From positions 302,743-366,742 of the forward strand of contig NZ_AUIX01000001.1 in assembly GCF_000423925.1 (NCBI RefSeq): a stretch of 64,000 nucleotides of DNA. Direction: 5' to 3'. The notes under the pieces are model-generated. The model made no database searches. It worked only from the letters and a program-made list of their open reading frames with translations, and had not been told where the DNA came from. The number at the start of each line of letters is the position of its first letter. Position 1 is the stretch's first letter. Origin of the DNA: Butyrivibrio sp. VCD2006 (GTDB lineage Bacteria > Bacillota > Clostridia > Lachnospirales > Lachnospiraceae). Shown here one piece after another: positions 9,895 through 18,584 of the stretch. Made by a program: the position numbers and the translations under genes.

Positions 9895-10632
9895 ATGAAT
9901 CATAATTTTGAATCAATGATAAAAGATTTTGAGAGCTTTAACATTACACTCTCAGATAAACAGATTGAGCAATTTGATAAATACTATGAGCTACTGGTTG
10001 ATTGGAACAACAAAATAAATCTGACAGCGATTACTGAATTCGATGAGGTATGTAAACTTCATTTTGTTGATTCTGTTTCTGCTGCTAATTATTTTGATTT
10101 TTCAAAAGAAAACTTATCGCTAGTTGATGTTGGAACAGGAGCTGGATTTCCCGGTATTGTTCTTAAGATAGTATTTCCTAATTTACATGTAACCTTATTA
10201 GACTCTCTCCAAAAAAGAATTTATTTTCTTGATACTGTAATTGATGAGCTCGGACTTAATGAAACAGGTTCAATAAAAACAGTTCATGGAAGAGCAGAGG
10301 ATCATTCAGATATTAAGAAGGGTAAGTTAAGAGAACAATTTGATATAGCTGTTTCAAGAGCTGTTGCCAGGTTTTCTATTTTATGTGAATATGATTTACC
10401 CTATGTAAAAGAAGGTGGACACTTCATTGCATATAAAGGTGATAAAGGAAATGAAGAAATTTCTGAAGCTAAGAATGCTATCTTTCTATTGGGAGGAAAA
10501 GTGAATTCGGTAAATGAATTTTGTCTACCTGGATCTGATATCCAAAGAACAATATGTATTATAGATAAGGTTCAGAAAACATCATCTAAATATCCACGAA
10601 AAGCAGGAACACCTCAAAAGAATCCTTTATAA
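9895..10632 (+). CDS. rsmG: 16S rRNA (guanine527-N7)-methyltransferase RsmG
   Basis: The 245-residue protein has the SAM-binding motif LVDVGTGAGFPGIVLKI and the RsmG family lead-in VDWNNKINLTAI; later FDIAVSRAVARFSILCEY matches the family. It methylates N7 of G527 in 16S rRNA; loss gives low-level streptomycin resistance in other bacteria. GAGGA at ~9882 serves the ATG. The gene is flanked by parS sites on both sides and is the usual neighbour of parAB. The C-terminus is basic (KYPRKAGTPQKNPL), as in relatives. Confidence 0.97.
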   Translation: MNHNFESMIKDFESFNITLSDKQIEQFDKYYELLVDWNNKINLTAITEFDEVCKLHFVDSVSAANYFDFSKENLSLVDVGTGAGFPGIVLKIVFPNLHVTLLDSLQKRIYFLDTVIDELGLNETGSIKTVHGRAEDHSDIKKGKLREQFDIAVSRAVARFSILCEYDLPYVKEGGHFIAYKGDKGNEEISEAKNAIFLLGGKVNSVNEFCLPGSDIQRTICIIDKVQKTSSKYPRKAGTPQKNPL

Positions 10633-10727
10633 ATTTAAAAGATTATTTATACAACTATTGTACCAAGCAAATATACTAAATTATTCAAATACCAAATATT
10701 GTATATCAATAATAATTCAACACAATT

Positions 10728-10743
10728 TGTTTCACGTGAAACA
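10728..10743. promoter_or_regulatory. parS site 2 (perfect)
   Basis: Exact TGTTTCACGTGAAACA in the 319-bp rsmG-parA gap. Apart from this site, site 3 and the parA promoter, the gap (10633-10951) is A/T-rich with no gene. Confidence 0.97.
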
Positions 10744-10775
10744 TTTTAATTAGAAAAATTGTTTCTACTAGAAAT

Positions 10776-10791
10776 TGTTTCACGTGAAACA
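10776..10791. promoter_or_regulatory. parS site 3 (perfect)
   Basis: Exact TGTTTCACGTGAAACA, 48 bp from site 2 (start to start). A half-site (TGTGAAACA) follows at about 10822-10830. Confidence 0.97.
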
Positions 10792-10902
10792 TTACAACCC
10801 AATATATAGTAAAATTATAGTGTGAAACATTAGTCAGAGAATAATTGTTCAAAAAATAAAGAAAATTAGTTATATTATTTTGAAACTGTGGTATAAAAAC
10901 TG

Positions 10903-10911
10903 TGCTATAAT
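10903..10911 (+). promoter_or_regulatory. Extended -10 promoter of parAB
   Basis: TGCTATAAT at 10903-10911 is a perfect -10 with the TGn extension, 41 nt upstream of the parA ATG. No good -35 is visible at 17 nt spacing (a TTGAAA lies 20 nt upstream). Confidence 0.65.
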
Positions 10912-10951
10912 TTAAAAGTTAATTAAAAAATTAAAGGAGAGGGAGAAAAGC

Positions 10952-11716
10952 ATGGGACGTGCCATTGCAATTGCAAATCAAAAAGGTGGAGTCGGTAAGA
11001 CAACAACATCAATTAATCTGTCAGCTACTCTTGCTGAAAAAGGTAAAAAAGTATTAGTAATAGATACTGATCCTCAGGGTAATACAACCAGTGGATTCGG
11101 TCTTAACAAAAATCAGTTAGAAAATACAATTTATGAGTTGCTCATAGGAGAGTGCAAAGTCGATGAAGCACTTTATAAGAATGTTGTAGATGGAGTTGAT
11201 ATCATTCCATCAAACGTAAACTTAGCAGCTGTAGAGATAGAACTGATTGATATGGAAGAAAAGGAATTTATCCTTAAAAAATCTATTGATGAAATTAGAG
11301 ATTACTACGACTTTATCATCATTGATTGTCCTCCTTCACTTAGTATGCTTACAATAAATGCTATGACTACAGCTAATACAGTTCTTGTTCCAATTCAGTG
11401 TGAGTACTATGCACTTGAAGGATTGAGTCAGTTAGTTCATACCGTGAATCTTGTAAAAGACAGACTGAATAATTCTCTTCAGATGGAGGGAGTAATATTC
11501 ACCATGTATGATTCAAGAACAAATCTTTCTATGCAGGTAGTTGAGAATGTAAAAGATCACATCTCAGAAAATGTATATAAAACAATAATTCCAAGAAATA
11601 TTCGTTTAGCAGAAGCACCCAGTTATGGACTTCCAATCAATCTATATGACACAAGGTCTGCCGGTGCAGAGGCATATCGTTTACTTGCTGAAGAAGTGAT
11701 CAACAGAAAGTTTTAA
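10952..11716 (+). CDS. parA: Chromosome partitioning ATPase ParA/Soj
   Basis: The 254-residue ATPase has the deviant Walker A KGGVGKTTTSINL from residue 11, Walker A' VIDTDPQGNTTSGFG and Walker B IIIDCPPSL. ParA binds DNA as an ATP dimer; ParB stimulates its ATPase, which drives origin segregation, and in Bacillus it also controls DnaA. GGAGAGGGAG upstream is a strong ribosome site. It is followed by parB in the same operon and is surrounded by parS. Confidence 0.97.
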   Translation: MGRAIAIANQKGGVGKTTTSINLSATLAEKGKKVLVIDTDPQGNTTSGFGLNKNQLENTIYELLIGECKVDEALYKNVVDGVDIIPSNVNLAAVEIELIDMEEKEFILKKSIDEIRDYYDFIIIDCPPSLSMLTINAMTTANTVLVPIQCEYYALEGLSQLVHTVNLVKDRLNNSLQMEGVIFTMYDSRTNLSMQVVENVKDHISENVYKTIIPRNIRLAEAPSYGLPINLYDTRSAGAEAYRLLAEEVINRKF

Positions 11717-11733
11717 TGATAACTACTATATGA

Positions 11734-11749
11734 TGTATCACGTGAAACA
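11734..11749. promoter_or_regulatory. parS site 4 (one mismatch)
   Basis: TGTATCACGTGAAACA, one mismatch from the consensus, in the short parA-parB gap upstream of the parB ribosome site. Confidence 0.88.
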
Positions 11750-11791
11750 TAATATACATCATATATTACAAATTATAGAAAGAGGTATGAA

Positions 11792-12679
11792 ATGGCACCA
11801 AAGAATGCAAAGAGAGGTTTAGGAAAAGGACTTGATGCACTTATAGCTCCGGCTCCTGCTTCAAAAAATACAGTAGATGCTAAAACTGAAGAAGGTCAGG
11901 TAGTAAAAGTTAATATAACAAAAGTAGAACCGAACAGAGATCAGCCCAGAAAAGTTTTTGACGAAGATAAATTGTTAGAACTTGCTGATTCCATTAAGCA
12001 GTATGGAATTATAAATCCTCTTATAGTACAGGATAGAAAAGATCATTATGAAATAATCGGTGGTGAGAGAAGATGGCGTGCAGCTAAAAAAGCAGGACTT
12101 AAAGAAGTTCCTGTAATCATCATGAATCTCACCGAACAGGAAATAGCAGAATATGCTCTTATCGATAATATTCAGAGAGATGATCTGAATCCTATCGATG
12201 AAGCTCTTGCATTTAAAAAACTCATCGATGATTTTGGATATACCCAGGATGTTGTTGCTGAGAAGGTATCAAAGAGCCGAGTTGCTATAACCAACTCACT
12301 TAGACTTCTTAAACTTTGTGAAGAAGTCAGACAGATGGTAATAGATGGAAAGCTTTCAACAGGACATGCGAGAGCAATTATCTCAATTGAGAATAAAGAA
12401 GAACAGCTTAAAATTGCTGAGCAGATTTTTGATCAAAAGATGAGTGTTCGAGATACTGAGAAGCTTGTTAAGAATCTTGGAAAAACTCCTAAGAAGAAAA
12501 ATGTTAGCAAAATAAATCCTAGTATCGAATCAGCATATAGAGAACTGGAAGAAAAGTGCACTCAGGCAACAGGCACAAAAGTATCCATATCATCAAAGGG
12601 AGATGGAACCGGTAAAATTGAAATTGAGTTTTACAGTACAGATGATCTGGAAAAAATAACAGAAAGACTTTACAGGTAG
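11792..12679 (+). CDS. parB: Chromosome partitioning protein ParB/Spo0J
   Basis: The 295-residue protein has the N-terminal ParA-stimulating peptide KRGLGKGLDALI, the ParB CTPase domain with GGERRWRAAKKAGLKEVP (which also contains the CTP-binding GERRxRA motif), the ENIQRDDLNP-type motif (DNIQRDDLNPIDEA), a helix-turn-helix (YTQDVVAEKVSKSRVAITNSLRLL) and a C-terminal dimerisation domain. It loads at parS as a CTP-dependent clamp and recruits SMC. An AGAGGT ribosome site precedes the ATG. Confidence 0.97.
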   Translation: MAPKNAKRGLGKGLDALIAPAPASKNTVDAKTEEGQVVKVNITKVEPNRDQPRKVFDEDKLLELADSIKQYGIINPLIVQDRKDHYEIIGGERRWRAAKKAGLKEVPVIIMNLTEQEIAEYALIDNIQRDDLNPIDEALAFKKLIDDFGYTQDVVAEKVSKSRVAITNSLRLLKLCEEVRQMVIDGKLSTGHARAIISIENKEEQLKIAEQIFDQKMSVRDTEKLVKNLGKTPKKKNVSKINPSIESAYRELEEKCTQATGTKVSISSKGDGTGKIEIEFYSTDDLEKITERLYR

Positions 12680-12689
12680 GAGATGCAAC

Positions 12690-13202
12690 ATGAACAGTAA
12701 TCTATTTGATCAGCTAGGACTAAATATTGACATTGCCTATATACTTATAGCACTTTTATTGATTATAATAGTTCTGCTTATTATGGTAATTAGTCAACAC
12801 AAAAAGATTAATAATATCAAGGATCAGATATCAAGATTTATGAAGGGCAGAGACGCTGCTTCTCTTGAAGATGAAATTGTAGCACTTTTTGAAGATAATC
12901 AGATTATCAAAAAAGCGACAGAAAAAAATCAGAAAGACATAAATAGATTATACGACAGATTAGCATCATGTTTTCAGAAAGTGGGAATTATAAAGTATGA
13001 TGCATTCAACCAAATGGGTGGTCAGCTTTCATATTCAATAGCTCTTCTTGATGAAGATAATAATGGATTTTTATTAAATTCAGTTCATAGTACAGATGGA
13101 TGTTATTCATATTCCAAGGAAATCAAAAATGGTAAATGTTCTCTTGAGCTTGGAGAGGAAGAACAGATTGCTCTAAATGAAGCAATGGAATATCAAAGAT
13201 AA
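12690..13202 (+). CDS. DUF4446 family membrane protein
   Basis: The 170-residue protein has one N-terminal membrane segment (IAYILIALLLIIIVLLIMVI, about 15-34), a short charged cytoplasmic or external helix, and a C-terminal domain with YDAFNQMGGQLSYSIALLDEDNNGF and SVHSTDGCYSYSKEIKNG, the hallmarks of DUF4446. The family is found next to parB in Clostridia; its function is unknown. It starts 10 nt after parB with an AGGAGATG-like site, so it belongs to the parAB operon. A link to chromosome segregation is only inferred from position. Confidence 0.9.
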   Translation: MNSNLFDQLGLNIDIAYILIALLLIIIVLLIMVISQHKKINNIKDQISRFMKGRDAASLEDEIVALFEDNQIIKKATEKNQKDINRLYDRLASCFQKVGIIKYDAFNQMGGQLSYSIALLDEDNNGFLLNSVHSTDGCYSYSKEIKNGKCSLELGEEEQIALNEAMEYQR

Positions 13203-13241
13203 TAAGCTGTTTTAATACAGCATGATAAAGGGGAAAATACA

Positions 13242-14528
13242 ATGATAGATATTAAATTCTTAAGAGAAAATCCTGATGTAGTAAAGGAAAACATTAAAAA
13301 GAAATTCCAGGATGAAAAACTCCCGCTTGTTGATGAGGTTATTGAACTCGACAATGAGAGAAGAACAAATCAGCAGGAAGCAGATGAGCTTCGTGCAAGC
13401 CGCAACAAGATTTCTAAGGAAATCGGTGCTCTTATGGCTCAGGGTAAAAAGGAAGAGGCTGAGGCTAAGAAAGCAGAAGTTGCAGCTAACGCAAAGAGAC
13501 TTGCTGAGCTTGAGGAAAACCAAAAGGTTGTTGATGAAAAAGTTATGAAGATCATGATGGTAATTCCTCAGATCATTGATGAGACTGTACCGATTGGTAA
13601 AGATGATTCTGAAAACGTTGAGATTGAGAAATTCGGTGAGCCTGTAGTTCCGGACTTCGAGATTCCTTATCATACAGATATCATGGAGAGATTTAAGGGT
13701 ATCGACTTTGATGCTGCAAGAAGAGTTGCAGGTAATGGTTTCTATTATCTCATGGGTGACATCGCAAGACTTCACTCAGCAGTAATTTCTTATGCCAGAG
13801 ATTTCATGATTGACAGAGGCTTTACATATTGTGTACCTCCTTTCATGATTCATGGTAACGTAGTTGAAGGTGTTATGAGTTTCCCTGAGATGGAAGCTAT
13901 GATGTATAAGATTGAAGGAGAGGACCTTTACCTTATAGGTACAAGTGAGCACTCCATGATCGGTAAGTTCAAAGAGCAGATCATTGATGAGGAAGAAGTT
14001 CCTCAGACTCTTACAAGCTATTCACCTTGCTTCAGAAAAGAGAAGGGTGCACATGGTATTGAGGAGAGAGGTGTTTACAGAATTCATCAGTTTGAGAAGC
14101 AGGAGATGATAGTTGTTTGTAAGCCCGAAGAATCAAAGATGTGGTATGACAAGCTTTGGAAGAATACAGTAGATCTTTTCCGTTCAATGGATATTCCGGT
14201 TCGTACACTTGAGTGCTGCTCAGGAGATCTTGCAGATCTTAAGTGCAAATCCTGTGACGTTGAAGCTTGGTCACCCAGACAGAAGAAGTACTTCGAAGTA
14301 GGTAGCTGCTCTAATCTTGGTGATGCTCAGGCAAGAAGACTTAAGATCAGAATCAAGGGTAAGGATGGAAACTACCTTGCTCACACACTTAACAACACAG
14401 TAGTTGCTCCGCCTCGTATGCTTATCGCATTCCTTGAGAACAATCTCAACGAGGACGGATCAGTAAATATTCCTGTAGCACTCAGACCTTATATGGGTGG
14501 TAAGGAAAAACTCATTCCTTTAAAATAA
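13242..14528 (+). CDS. serS: Seryl-tRNA synthetase
   Basis: The 428-residue class II synthetase has an N-terminal antiparallel coiled-coil arm (about 30-110, rich in Glu/Lys/Ala) that grips the long variable arm of tRNA-Ser. The catalytic core follows, with motif 2 (SPCFRKEKGAHGIEERG) and motif 3 (NTVVAPPRMLIAFLENN). It charges tRNA-Ser. AAAGGGG upstream is a good ribosome site. No T-box leader is seen in the 39-nt gap from the previous gene. Codon use and composition match a highly expressed gene. Confidence 0.97.
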   Translation: MIDIKFLRENPDVVKENIKKKFQDEKLPLVDEVIELDNERRTNQQEADELRASRNKISKEIGALMAQGKKEEAEAKKAEVAANAKRLAELEENQKVVDEKVMKIMMVIPQIIDETVPIGKDDSENVEIEKFGEPVVPDFEIPYHTDIMERFKGIDFDAARRVAGNGFYYLMGDIARLHSAVISYARDFMIDRGFTYCVPPFMIHGNVVEGVMSFPEMEAMMYKIEGEDLYLIGTSEHSMIGKFKEQIIDEEEVPQTLTSYSPCFRKEKGAHGIEERGVYRIHQFEKQEMIVVCKPEESKMWYDKLWKNTVDLFRSMDIPVRTLECCSGDLADLKCKSCDVEAWSPRQKKYFEVGSCSNLGDAQARRLKIRIKGKDGNYLAHTLNNTVVAPPRMLIAFLENNLNEDGSVNIPVALRPYMGGKEKLIPLK

Positions 14529-14589
14529 AAATGACAAGATTTCAAATCGGTTATAATACCGAATTACTAAACGAAGGGAGGTGAAATCC

Positions 14590-15474
14590 ATGCATAATTA
14601 TCTTAGAGCAATCGGCTTTGAAAACTTTAAAAGCAGAGATGATATTCAGCAGCTCATAGCTATGACAGTTCAGCAGGCTGATTCAAGATCATATGTTACT
14701 AAGGATGGTGAAAAACTTCTTGGTGAATTCTGCAAGGATTTCGCCGACGGTATAGGAATTTGTGTCTGTGGAGAATTCAATGAGCAGGACAAATTCTTAT
14801 ATGATTACTATTATCCTTACATCCGAGGAACAGGTATTACAACTGAAGAGGATATCACAGTTTCAAGACATGCAAGTAAGGAATCTTATGCAGGAGTTTG
14901 TGATGACCTAAGAGTAGGAGTCACAATAATTTTCTATCTGCAAAACATGATACCTTACATTAAAGTACAGAATGAAAACAGATTCCCCATTAGAGGAACA
15001 ACTCTCACAATGTCAGCGCTCTCACTAAATGGTACCATCATGATGCCGATTGCAAAGACGGATAGTGATAAGCACTTTGCCAGGAAGCGTACAAGAGAAA
15101 GAGAAAAGCTGATGAATAAAGCAAGAAAGGGCGACGAGACAGCTATGGAGACACTTTCCATAGATGATATGGATACTTATAGTGCTCTTTCTAAGCAAAT
15201 CAAGACTACAGATATCTATACTCTTGTTGACAATTATTTTATGCCACATGGCGTTGAGTGTGACCACTATAATGTAATGGGAGAAATCGTGGAATGTCGT
15301 GAACTGACCAATAAGCTTACAGGTCAGACTCTTGAATTAATGACATTAAATTGTAATGAACTGATTTTTGATGTTTGCATCAATAAAAAGGATCTCCTCG
15401 GTGAACCAATGCCTGGAAGAAGATTTAAAGGAACAATATGGATGCAGGGATATGTAAATTATCCTGATGCATGA
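14590..15474 (+). CDS. DUF3881 family protein
   Basis: The protein (294 residues from ATG 14590, which has AGGGAGGTG just upstream; a GTG at 14581 sits on that site and is unlikely) begins MHNYLRAIGFENFKSRDDIQ. This and YASVCDDLRVGVTIIFYLQN-like wording match the DUF3881 family, which is nearly confined to Lachnospiraceae and has no known function. No signal peptide or membrane segment. A run of basic residues (FARKRTREREKLMNKARKG, ~155-175) lies mid-protein. A weak TATAAT at 14552-14557 could give it its own promoter. It ends at a bidirectional terminator. Confidence 0.85.
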   Translation: MHNYLRAIGFENFKSRDDIQQLIAMTVQQADSRSYVTKDGEKLLGEFCKDFADGIGICVCGEFNEQDKFLYDYYYPYIRGTGITTEEDITVSRHASKESYAGVCDDLRVGVTIIFYLQNMIPYIKVQNENRFPIRGTTLTMSALSLNGTIMMPIAKTDSDKHFARKRTREREKLMNKARKGDETAMETLSIDDMDTYSALSKQIKTTDIYTLVDNYFMPHGVECDHYNVMGEIVECRELTNKLTGQTLELMTLNCNELIFDVCINKKDLLGEPMPGRRFKGTIWMQGYVNYPDA

Positions 15475-15480
15475 AAATAG

Positions 15481-15533
15481 AAAAGAGCTTTTGCCTTAGA
15501 TGACTTATTCATCCTGGCGAAGCTCTTTTTTAA
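15481..15533. terminator. Bidirectional terminator between DUF3881 and GH31 genes
   Basis: AAAAGAGCTTTTGCC pairs with GGCGAAGCTCTTTTTT; A-runs and T-runs on opposite sides let it work for both converging genes. Confidence 0.85.
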
Positions 15534-17507
15534 TTAAATCCGTGAAATACCATCATCTCTGTATAAATCGTAATCATCAGGTTTTGAATCAAAAGTAATA
15601 TAACTAAGATTTTCAAAATCTATGTCGTTAACATGACGAGCGGGTTTTGCAAGAGGAAGTACTTTTCCTTTTCTTATGAAAACAAGAAGCTCATTAAGGT
15701 CTGCTTTCACATAGTGATCACCGGATGAAAGAACTTCTTCATCATAGTCATTACAGCTTCTGAATCTGATAAGCTTCATTTCCTCAGGGAGATATACATA
15801 TCTGCCGGTTTTATTCTGCTCATAGACAGGAGCAATCATAATTGAAGAACCTATCAGAAGCTGATCCTCTATTTCTTTACATCTCTCATCATGTCGATAT
15901 TCGAATGCAAGAGGAGCACAATACATGGTATTGTTTAGCACTGCTTTCATAAATTCGGAATAAATATATGGAATAAGGGAATACCTTAGTTCCACAATAT
16001 TTTTAAAATCAGAAGTCTTTTCAAACTGATACATTTCCTGTTCCCTGCAGCCCAGAGCACAGTGATTTCTAAAAAGAGGAGTGAATATTCCAAATTCTGT
16101 CCAGCGAAGAACAAGGTCTTCCGTAGTATTTCCGCCAAAGCCACCAATATCAGCACCGGAGTATAAAAAGCCAGTCATACTAAGTGAAGGCATCTGTTTG
16201 ATATTAAGCAGAAGATGACTCCACCATGAGAGATTATCGCCAGTCCAGATACCACCGTATCTGTGCATTCCTGTATAAGAGGATCTTGAAAACATGAGAA
16301 TTCTTTTATCCGGATTATTTCTCTCAAAGGCTTCACCTGCAGACCTGGTCATGTAGAAGCCATAGAGGTTATGAACTTTATCATGGCGAATTTTGATACC
16401 GTCAAAGTCATGATAAAATCTTTTATAATCCTCGGGATAGTTATCTATTGAACCGATTAAATCTTTGAATTCAAAGAAGCTCCAAATATCAAGCTCCATA
16501 TTTTCATAATTTTTTATCTCAGAAAAGACTTCCTTCAGATGATCCTCAGTATAGAAAATCGCAGGTTCGTTCATATCATTCCAAAAACCTTCAATTCCCA
16601 CATCTGTTAAAATCTTATACTTGTCTCCAAACCACTTACGTGCCTTTGAATTCAAAAAGTCAGGAAAATGAACCTTTCCGGGCCATACAGCAGCTACCAG
16701 ATTAGAACCGTCTTCCTTTTTACAGAAATAGTCTCCAGCTACACCTTCTTCATAGATGTCATAGTCCTTCTGAATTTTAACTCCGGCATCGATTATGGGA
16801 ACAAGATGTATTCCCTCGTTTTTCATCTCAGCTACAAAATTCTCGAAATCAGGAAATCTCTCAGGATTAACGGTAAAGTCCTTAAAATCCTGCATATAAT
16901 CGATGTCCAAGTAAATCATATCGATTGGGATGTTCAATTCCTTGTATCTTTTCGCTACGGTTCGAATATCATCAGCAGATTCATATCCCCATCTGCTTTG
17001 ACCAAAACCAAAGGCCCAGATCGGAGGAATGTAACTTCTTCCAATGAGAGAACGAAATGAAGAAACAATTTCATAAGGGGTATTACCGTCAATTACATAG
17101 AAATACGTGTCATTATCTTCAAAGCTAATCGTAAAAAGATCGGAATTTGTGTACCCGATATCAAAGGTAACAGTTCCGGGATTATCAATGAAGATTCCAA
17201 AGCATCTTTTGGAATTGTCAATGATAAGGAAATTCTGAGAAGCATAAAGACTACTTTTTGTTTCCTCGTGATGAGGGTCATCGTAATTATTGCTTACATA
17301 AATCCAGCCTCGTTTATTGATTCCGCGAACAGTTTCGCCGAGACCATAAACAGCATCATCTTTTTCAAAGGAAAATGAGAAACTATCAGTGGCTCTGTCA
17401 TATTCAAACTCTTTGGGAACTCCTACGGATGTATCGATATCCTTAACAACAGCACCGGTGTTTATAGGATTTCCAAAAACAAATTTCTTAATATTATTTG
17501 ATATCAT
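15534..17507 (-). CDS. Glycoside hydrolase family 31 alpha-glucosidase
   Basis: The protein (657 residues from the ATG at 17507, with GAAAGGAC upstream; an earlier ATG at 17582 would add 25 poorly fitting residues) has the GH31 (alpha/beta)8 core. The nucleophile is D311 in WNDMNE and the acid/base is D424 in GIWTGDN. VYGLGETVRGINKRG, DIDYMQDFKDFTVNP and GADIGGFGGNTTEDL are also typical. There is no signal peptide, so it should be cytoplasmic and cut alpha-glucosides (maltose, isomaltose or related; the exact linkage cannot be told). It is divergent from the FRG gene across a perfect palindrome. No sugar transporter is adjacent. Confidence 0.93.
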   Translation of the reverse strand: MISNNIKKFVFGNPINTGAVVKDIDTSVGVPKEFEYDRATDSFSFSFEKDDAVYGLGETVRGINKRGWIYVSNNYDDPHHEETKSSLYASQNFLIIDNSKRCFGIFIDNPGTVTFDIGYTNSDLFTISFEDNDTYFYVIDGNTPYEIVSSFRSLIGRSYIPPIWAFGFGQSRWGYESADDIRTVAKRYKELNIPIDMIYLDIDYMQDFKDFTVNPERFPDFENFVAEMKNEGIHLVPIIDAGVKIQKDYDIYEEGVAGDYFCKKEDGSNLVAAVWPGKVHFPDFLNSKARKWFGDKYKILTDVGIEGFWNDMNEPAIFYTEDHLKEVFSEIKNYENMELDIWSFFEFKDLIGSIDNYPEDYKRFYHDFDGIKIRHDKVHNLYGFYMTRSAGEAFERNNPDKRILMFSRSSYTGMHRYGGIWTGDNLSWWSHLLLNIKQMPSLSMTGFLYSGADIGGFGGNTTEDLVLRWTEFGIFTPLFRNHCALGCREQEMYQFEKTSDFKNIVELRYSLIPYIYSEFMKAVLNNTMYCAPLAFEYRHDERCKEIEDQLLIGSSIMIAPVYEQNKTGRYVYLPEEMKLIRFRSCNDYDEEVLSSGDHYVKADLNELLVFIRKGKVLPLAKPARHVNDIDFENLSYITFDSKPDDYDLYRDDGISRI

Positions 17508-17547
17508 CGTTTGTCCTTTCGGGATAATTGAATATATAGCTGCGCAA

Positions 17548-17570
17548 ATGCTACAATAATATTGTAGCAT
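17548..17570. promoter_or_regulatory. Perfect 23-bp palindrome between divergent genes
   Basis: ATGCTACAATA (17548-17558) and TATTGTAGCAT (17560-17570) are exact complements around A17559. It lies in the 107-bp gap between the GH31 and FRG genes. TACAAT at 17552-17557 can act as a -10, with TTGAAT at 17528-17533 (18-nt spacing), for the FRG gene; the same hexamer occurs on the other strand. The shape suggests an operator shared by both genes; no regulator is assigned. Confidence 0.6.
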
Positions 17571-17614
17571 GGTTTGTTCCAATATGATGTATGAACTCTT
17601 ATGAGAGGTGAGCC

Positions 17615-18418
17615 ATGATCAATACAGTAAAAATCAATGACATGAATTCCCTTTTTGAGATGATCTCTGAGCAGGAATTCAGAGATGATATCGACAGACA
17701 CAGAAATCTATTTGTGTATAGAGGACAACCCAATGTGGATTTTGCCCTTGTCACAAGTCTTATGCGAAATTGTAAGGATAAGAGAAAAGAACTTGAACCC
17801 TGCATTCTTCGAAATTTTACAAAATATGCTGCAATCGATGAACCTTCAATCGAAAGATCAGTCTGGAGACAAATGATATTCGGTCAACATCACGGACTTC
17901 CGACAAGACTCCTCGACTGGTCCTTTTCACCGCTTATCGGATTACACTTTTCAACAACGGAAGCTGATATGGATCAGATGAGAACTCATGACAGCGTAGT
18001 GTGGAGAGTAGATATCCATGAGCTTCATGATCTATTACCTGAAAAATACAAACAGGAATCGAAGCGTGTAAATAATACAGTGTTTTCAGTTGATATGATG
18101 CAGGAAGTTTGCTCAAGTCTTGAACAGTATGATGAGGACATGGGTAATAGTTCCATGGTTATGATCGAGCCTCCATCTGTGGACATTCGAATTGTAAATC
18201 AGTATTCATTTTTCTCTGTTATACCGAGTGGAATGGATGACATAGAAGGCTTTTTAAATAAAAACACAAATAAGACATTTAAGTATATTATTGATAAAAA
18301 TCTGCGCTGGCAGATCAGGGATTTGCTTGATCATCAGAACATATCCGAAAGAATAGTTTATCCGGGACTGGACGGAATATCACGGTGGCTTGGAAGGCAC
18401 TATTTCGTGAAGTCTTGA
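17615..18418 (+). CDS. FRG domain-containing protein
   Basis: The 267-residue protein has the FRG-domain signatures FVYRGQPNVDFALVTSLMRN (around 30-50) and FGQHHGLPTRLLDWSFSPLIGLHFST (around 88-113). FRG domains occur as single-domain proteins across bacteria, often in mobile or defence-rich regions; their biochemical activity is not established. There is no signal peptide or membrane segment. GAGAGGTGAG is the ribosome site. It is divergent from the GH31 gene and immediately upstream of a tRNA-Arg with a repeated 3' end, a setting typical of integration hot spots. Function is unassigned. Confidence 0.85.
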   Translation: MINTVKINDMNSLFEMISEQEFRDDIDRHRNLFVYRGQPNVDFALVTSLMRNCKDKRKELEPCILRNFTKYAAIDEPSIERSVWRQMIFGQHHGLPTRLLDWSFSPLIGLHFSTTEADMDQMRTHDSVVWRVDIHELHDLLPEKYKQESKRVNNTVFSVDMMQEVCSSLEQYDEDMGNSSMVMIEPPSVDIRIVNQYSFFSVIPSGMDDIEGFLNKNTNKTFKYIIDKNLRWQIRDLLDHQNISERIVYPGLDGISRWLGRHYFVKS

Positions 18419-18443
18419 ACTTACTGCAGCGCTATGATACTAT
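18415..18443 (+). promoter_or_regulatory. Promoter of tRNA-Arg
   Basis: TTGAAC (18415-18420) and TACTAT (18438-18443) with 17-nt spacing. The -35 overlaps the last codons of the FRG gene. Transcription would start about 20 nt before the tRNA. Confidence 0.65.
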
Positions 18444-18468
18444 ATTTAGGTGCGAAAAATGCATAGCT

Positions 18469-18542
18469 GTTCTCGTAGCTCAGCTGGATAGAGCGTCCGC
18501 CTCCTAAGCGGAAGGTCGTGTGTTCGAATCACATCGGGAACG
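18469..18542 (+). tRNA. tRNA-Arg (anticodon CCT)
   Basis: A full cloverleaf is visible. The acceptor GTTCTCG (18469-18475) pairs with CGGGAAC (18535-18541), with discriminator G. The D-arm is GCTC...GAGC, the anticodon arm TCCGC-CTCCTAA-GCGGA (anticodon CCT, reading AGG), and the T-arm GTGTG-TTCGAAT-CACAT. The 3' CCA is not encoded. Confidence 0.96.
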
Positions 18543-18584
18543 TTAAACCTGGCCGGCAGTCTAAAGCTGCCGACCAAAACGCAT

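Noticed and set aside
13203..13241. T-box leader for serS
   Set aside because: The gap is only 39 nt and holds no T-box sequence or large leader structure.
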